In this document: positions 58,822 to 64,000 of the stretch, one piece after another
How the letters are laid out: every line of letters begins with the position of its first letter
Position numbering within the stretch: position 1 is the first letter of the stretch
Source: Takakia lepidozioides
Lineage: Eukaryota > Streptophyta > Takakiopsida > Takakiales > Takakiaceae
Direction: 5' to 3'
Length of the DNA: 64,000 bases
Assembly: GCA_030704615.1 (NCBI GenBank)
Contig: CM060733.1
Span: 47,430,001-47,494,000, forward strand
Made by a program: the position numbers and the translations under genes
The notes under the pieces: model-generated
The model's database searches: none
What the model was told of the DNA's origin: nothing
What the model saw: only the letters and a program-made list of their open reading frames with translations

Positions 58822-59149
58822 GTACAATCTTTTTAACTTTTTTTGCACCCTCTTTCCCTTGTGGTTTGTTTATTTTTGTGAGCAGCAAAAGAGAGAGGGA
58901 AGATATTCATGTCATGTCAAAACATGGACAAGACCCTACTAGGGTCATTGTCAATTAAAGACATAAACAGCCCACAACAGGGCACCATCTAACATTTCCA
59001 TTCTTGTCATAGCTTCCCATGAATTGACATCACCCAATCATTCTTGATAAAACAGGGTGGGTGGGCAGGGTTTGTTTATGTACAGGTCATGACAACAAGA
59101 CAAGCATATAAGCAAGCATCTTGTGTACTGGTAAATCAGATTGCTGCAG

Positions 59150-59860
59150 CATGTTCAAATTCTTGTAAGTAACCCAAGACATGCACCATGCAAGGCTCCT
59201 TGGGTAGGTAAGAACAACCTGCCCTGCTATAAATTCAAGGTATGTTCATACAAGCACCTTGAAGGACCAGCCTGCAATTTATCAGATTTCAAACATGCAA
59301 CCAAGTAATCTTCTTGGGCATGACAAAACATATTGCAGCTTCACTCTTTGCCATTTGTAAGCACCCCAAGACATGCATCATGCAAGGCTCCTTGGGTAGG
59401 TAAGAACAGCTTGTCCTACTACAGATTTAGGATATGTTCATATAAGTACCTTGAAGGACCAGCCTGCAATTAATCAGATTTCAAGCATGCAACCAAATAA
59501 ACTTCTTGGGCATGACAAAACATATTGCAGCATCACTCTTTGCCATTTGTAAATACCCCAAGACATGCATCATGCAAGCCCTTGGGTAGGTAAAAACAGC
59601 CTGCCATTGTACAGCTTTTCATTTGGCCAATTGTAAGTACCCCAAGACATGCATCGTGCAAGGCCTCTTGGGTAGGTAAGAACAGCCTGTCATTGTACAG
59701 ATTCCAGACCTGTGTCCAAGGAATCTTGCTGGACCAGCCTGTAGTTAATCAGACTTCAAACATGCAACCAAATGACCACTTTGGGCATGACAAGACTGAC
59801 TGCGACTTCATTCTACACCATGTACAGTTTCCCCAAGATATGCATCATTTAAGGCATTTT
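59150..59860 (+). repeat. CCCAAGACATGCATCATGCAAGG repeat array in the right arm
   Basis: The motif with a following CTTGGGTAGGTAAGAACAGCC recurs at about 59172, 59355, 59560, 59640 and (diverged) 59832. Relatives in inverted form lie in the left arm around 57330-57530. Confidence 0.8.
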
Positions 59861-61019
59861 GGCATGGAAGAAAGGACTTGTCACAGCATCCAGATATGGA
59901 CACACATACATTTTGAGTGCCCAAGATCAAGCCCACTTGGCCAAAATAAATCATACAATGCAGGTAGCTGTTCAGATGGCAAAATAAGGTAACTAATCAC
60001 TAGCCAGAGTCATTTAGAGCTTACCATCACTGTTACCCAGGAGGCTAATGCCATGTTTTGCAAATAGAACCTCACTATGCACCATTCCACATCAAATCCA
60101 GGTCTGAAAACGGCCTGTCATTGCATTATCAGGCTGTCTTCTTTAAGAAAAACCAGGTCTCCTCTTCCTTAGAGCTTAACAGCCACTGATGCCTTTGCCC
60201 TTACACCATCAATCTTCTTTTAAAGCCAAAAATGTACCTAGTCTAGAAATCCACAGACAAAGTTGTCAAAGATTCAAGACAGGGTAAGATTCACATGTTG
60301 TGCTGCAAGAGACAGGGCTGCCAGGCCGAAATGCTCTATCAACGGTAGCAAAACATAAGTCAAAAGCAAGCATCATCCTGTCAAACCGGGAGCAAGCGGG
60401 CCGAAATCGGGGCTGCAGGCAGCAACAATATTTTCCTTTTGCTCACATCCTTATCTGCAAGCTCAAGAGATTCAAAGCAAGTAGGGATCCTCACCTAGTC
60501 CCATCACAAGCCCCCACAAAAACCAATGGGTTAGTGAGGATTGTGGAACCCCAGGTGAATCACAGACCCCTACACTTGTCATCGATGTCAACTAAGAACC
60601 CCAAAAACAAGAGAGAAAGACATGAAGTAAAAGGAACCCTAATCACCAAAAGCACCTTGAGCGATTGGGTAAGGTAACTCTGCGCCATCGACACCAACAC
60701 GCCACCTCCAGCACAGCTAAGGAGAAGCGAAGCATACAAATGCTAGGTTTAAGAAGGGAGAGAGAGAGATATACTTCCCCACCCAAGCGCCGCTGCGAAA
60801 CATAAAAGCCAGAGGAGGGAAAGAGACGATGCCATCACAGCGGGGTCTCCCGCCTGTGAGAAGAGACAAGACGCCGCCATTGCGCATCCCCAGGAGCTCG
60901 TCCGGCATGGGCACGAAGCAGCAGACAGGGTAGTAGTAGAGTTCAGACGCCATAACTCTCAGCCCGCGAGCTCAGCAGCACGAGGAGTGCAGCTGACAGC
61001 GGGAGAAACACCCTAGGGC

Positions 61020-61600
61020 AGAGCCCGATTTTTCATCCGGAGGATGAATAATCAACATCTCAAAAACCCGATGGATGTCATCCGTTAGCTAGGTTTAAAC
61101 AGTAGATTATAGGGTAGGGGTTAGGGTTTCACTCCTTAATGCCATAATTAAGAATAATTAAACAAATCTCCAGGGCCATCATAAGCTGCATTTTCCATCC
61201 GGTTCAGATGAAAAAGTTAATAAGTTCATCTAATTTGGAGAAGGTCCATCATTAGGATGAAAAAATAGTACATATCATCCAAGGCGGCGGTTTCTCATTC
61301 TAATTGGTAATTCATCATCCCCTAAGAAAGGCCTCATCCAGTACGGAAAAAAAGGCATAAAGGAGGAATAAAATGAATTAATATCCTGGTATTTTTGATC
61401 CGGTATGGATGGAAAAATTATAGATAGGATGCCAGTGTCAACCCCTACATAGGTGATTCATCTGGTGACTCATCTGGTACAGATGAAAGTCAATAAAAGA
61501 GGAATGAAAAAATCATAGACCCATTTTAGAGGTATTTTAGTGTCCACCCTGGTAGTGTCCACCCTGTCATAATCCATCCAGTATAGATGGAAAAACAGGA
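61020..61600. repeat. Cluster of CATCCGG-nn-GATGAAA half-palindromes at the outer right arm
   Basis: Degenerate copies at about 61034, 61195, 61246, 61334, 61397, 61458-61490 and 61573. Similar units flank the left arm (for example about 56573, 56695, 56872). Confidence 0.6.
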
Positions 61601-61696
61601 AATTAACACTGATAAAACCGGCCAATTCCAAGGAGGGAGAGAGAGAGAGAGGGAGAGATCAGGGAACAAAAAAAAAAAAAAAAAAATGGGGGGGGG

Positions 61697-61757
61697 GGGG
61701 GGAGTGACTGAGTCCGTGGTGCTCAGCAGCTGCTGGTGGTACTCAGTCACTCCCCCC
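61697..61757. repeat. Hairpin with 17-bp perfect arms after poly(A)/poly(G)
   Basis: GGGGGGAGTGACTGAGT (61697-61713) pairs with ACTCAGTCACTCCCCCC (61741-61757). It lies directly behind a GA microsatellite, an A run and a G run. Confidence 0.85.
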
Positions 61758-61902
61758 ACCTTTTTCTTTTCTTGTTGTTGCCCCATCTCGAGACCCCGAG
61801 CACTTGCTGCTCTCAGCCCCCGACATGTTTGGTTTTTTTTTTTTAAAATCTGGAATGTAAAGGTTGTTTCGTAATGAGGCCAACTTGTGGGTTTGCATGA
61901 CA

Positions 61903-64000
61903 TGTGCCAACTTATGGGGAAAGAGAAGAAGTCCCCTGCCCCAAAGAAAGGGGCGGACAATCCGTTTGCTCTGTCGGCACGTGTGACACGCCAGGGCGTC
62001 TCACGGTTAACCAGCCCCGTCGACAGCTGCAGCCGGAGGGCTCGTCTGCCCCCCGAGGCCAGTACCCCCCCTCTTGTCCACATCTTGGATGCGCCAGGGG
62101 CCGGCTCAGCCAGCTCTCCTATTCGGGAGGTTGTTGCTGAGCCAGATGCTCATTTGAGCACACCCCCGGCCACCAAGACGGGTAAAATGTACCTTGGTAA
62201 GCACATCACCCGTTCGGGGGCCCGGTATGGGCACCTTTTGTCATAGCGACCCCTTCCTCCGCAGCAAAGGCTGCACTTGCCAAGGCCCAACGTCAGGTTC
62301 AAGGGCCTTTGAAAGCCTCCATTGCCAGCCCATTGTTGTCGATGAGGGAAGATGAGATGAGGAGGGCCAATGAAGTGGCCAAGATAGCAAAGCGCCTCGA
62401 AGAAGTCAAGCCGGTGAGGGCTTCTACCTTGATACGCATTTTGGGGGGGGGGGGGGAGAGGAGGAGGTATGGGTTGGTTTGGAGCAGCCTAGCCGATCAG
62501 CGACACCGCCCCCTGAGCCTGAGCGGTCAGCAAAGAAGGGCCTGGACTACGGGGCGCCGTCGCCGGCTATGCTCCAAATCTGGAATCTACTTCCAGTGGC
62601 GCTCCGGGAGGGGATAGAGCGGACACATCCGGCAACAGGGACTCCGGCCACATCGGGTGATACCGGGGGCGAGTCGGACAAGCTTGCAAAGGTACAATTG
62701 TCACACCTTGTTCCATGATTTATCCTTTCTTTTGCATGCATGATTTTCTTTTGTTGTTTGTTTCTTTTTTTGAATTTGGAGGGGTTATTTGTCTTGAGGA
62801 GGCAGCAACATGGCTGGCCTCATTGGTGCAGTCCAGTGGGGTTGCCAATGAGGGAGAGCACGTGGTGGTCATGAAGGACCCGAACACCAAAGGTAAGAAG
62901 AACAGGCCTTGATCTCCCAAGATCCCTTTTACCATCAATGAAGGGGCTGCCGAGAAGAGAGAGAGAAGGGAGAGGGAGAAGGAGAGAGAGGAAGTAGCGG
63001 GGAAGGGGAAGGAAAAGAAGAAGAAGAAGTCCCATGGAGAGGCAGGGGTGAGTGTGCATGCGGGGGAGGGAAGTGGGGTAACAAAAGAGCAGGGAAGGAG
63101 GCTACAAAGAAGGGAGAGGGTGGAAAGAATAACATGCCCTTGGCGATACAGGACATGGAGTTGGCAAAGATCGTGGTGCCACCGGTGGAGGTGATTCGCC
63201 ATGGTGACCCCTGCGGTGCGTTCTGGGAGGCTATGAAGAAGCCAGCCTTCGAACTCGCATTGAGGTGGTTCTCTTTGCACATCGAGTGGGCTGCACTTTG
63301 GCGCAAAGGGGCGTATGCCCGTGAGTTAGACCGCTGGTTTCCGGGCAATTGGAGTAACACAAGGGTGATAGAGATGGTGGGGCGAAACTTGAAGGACATG
63401 AGGTACCGTGCCAGACATATCATTTGGAGGGCAATGGAAAAGGGGGCCATACCCAAACCACCCTATGGAATTACACAGGTTGGCAAATCTTGAATCATGT
63501 CACCTTCCATTTGTTGCATGTGCATTAATGAGGTGGATTCGATGCAACGTATGTGTGTAATTCACTAATTGTTGGGGGGGGGGGGTGCATAGGAATCATG
63601 GGATGCACTCATTGCGGGAGAGACCGATGCCGCACCAAATTTGACCGGGCACGCGAAGCAACAACAGTCCGCCTTGACAAGCACGAATCCACACACAAGT
63701 GGGGCGCCGGCGGATCCAAGGGTTTTATCTTGTGATTTGTAAGTCGTATTTCCCTATGGATTTTGTTATGTCTTCTTTCTGGCTCCATCATCGCGAAGAA
63801 CTGACTTTAATTTGTGGCATGTGTAGTAACGCGCGTTTGAGATGAAGCCATCTCCGGTAGAGTACAACTACGCCAAGGAGCATGGTTGGCAATCCCTCAT
63901 GAAGAACATGGCCAACACAGAGGGGATGAGTGCACTACAGGGCACTAGTATGGTTGAGGTCGAGGGTCATGGCCAGGGATTGGATGAGAGCTCTGTGGGA
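61903..64000 (+). CDS. Unidentified multi-exon gene, possibly transposon-derived, cut by the window edge
   Basis: Candidate exons: 61903 to about 62181 (LMGKEKKSPAPKKGADNPFA and a Pro/Ser-rich stretch); about 62266-62690 (ALAKAQRQVQGPLKASIASP, MRRANEVAKIAKRLEEVKP, PSRSATPPPEPERSAKKGLD), interrupted by a G run near 62444-62454; 62781 to about 62892 (EEAATWLASLVQSSGVANEG); a Lys/Glu-rich low-complexity piece 62935-63110; 63134-63478 (FELALRWFSLHIEWAALWRK, RELDRWFPGNWSNTRVIEMV); 63590-63735 (HESTHKWGAGGSKGF); and 63843-64000 (MKPSPVEYNYAKEHGWQSLM). The order 'R...R..., then TH..G..GSKGF' recalls plant Ptta/En/Spm-type (Transposase_24) proteins, which is only a guess. Exon borders are provisional. 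Confidence 0.35.

Larger units (their letters stand above)
56527..61373. repeat. Giant imperfect inverted repeat around a 0.79-kb loop
   Basis: Left arm 56527-58096, right arm 58887-61373, matching base by base over long stretches (for example CCCTAACCCCTACCCTATAA at about 56782 and its complement at about 61120). The left arm lacks about 0.7 kb present in the right arm (60105-60840). Each arm carries the start of a short frame, MASEL/MVSEL...PDELLGMRNGGVLSLLTGG (left plus 56963, right minus 60953). The loop holds the LINE-type ORF. It could be a long-TIR transposon, a foldback element or an inverted duplication. Confidence 0.85.

Noticed and set aside
62720-63456. Minus-strand Pro/Ser/Phe-rich frames up to 186 codons
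   Set aside because: Antisense of the Lys/Glu-rich stretch in the plus-strand gene at the right edge.

Overview
This is nuclear DNA from a land plant. Its genes are broken by GT-AG introns and lie far apart among transposable elements. It carries a DYW-type PPR gene, PAM2/RRM 'CID' genes, a kinesin-5 tail and a plastid-lumen protein. The Ty3/gypsy element has a sushi/Tf1/Tcn1-like gag and a chromodomain, and intergenic DNA is abundant. Together these point to a non-seed plant (fern, lycophyte or bryophyte); that placement is an inference.

Layout. 1-2.4 kb: two pieces of 2-oxoglutarate/Fe(II) dioxygenase genes. 2.6-17.8 kb: a mobile-element complex. It holds a minus-strand gene for a SWIM-zinc-finger DDE transposase-like protein (A, 6825-14830) and two copies of a gene (B1 minus, B2 plus) joining a ParB/sulfiredoxin-like 'DGNHR' domain to an SAM-methyltransferase-like domain. 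A and B2 diverge from a shared 0.65 kb region. An unknown small gene (C) follows B1. A chromodomain gypsy element (8902-13442, TSD CGCTT) is nested inside the transposase reading frame. 18.3-21.4 kb: a 5'-truncated, frameshifted kinesin-5 tail.

22.3-48.1 kb is the gene-bearing core. Two intact ten-exon CID-type genes (PABP-interacting, PAM2 plus two RRMs) stand head-to-head about 16 kb apart. Between them are a single-exon plastid-type bacterial-PH-domain gene and an eight-exon secreted/anchored ethylbenzene-dehydrogenase-like heme-domain gene. After the second CID gene comes a five-exon gene for a Tat-targeted, LEA-like plastid protein. For the four multi-exon genes I assembled exons from visible splice sites, and every summed length is a multiple of three (341, 340, 371 and 283 codons before the stop).

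48.2-64 kb is repeat-rich: SINE, Ty1/copia fragments, a decayed PPR-DYW gene that grew by tandem duplication, a very large inverted repeat (about 56.5-61.4 kb) whose loop carries a LINE-type C-terminal ORF, and the start of an unidentified, perhaps transposon-derived, multi-exon gene running off the right edge.

Most notable are the transposase-linked ParB-like/methyltransferase-like gene family, a set of four intronic hairpins sharing one palindromic core in copy B2, and a 15-nt complementarity between the gypsy element's primer-binding position and its own predicted RNA 5' end, which suggests Tf1-type self-priming.
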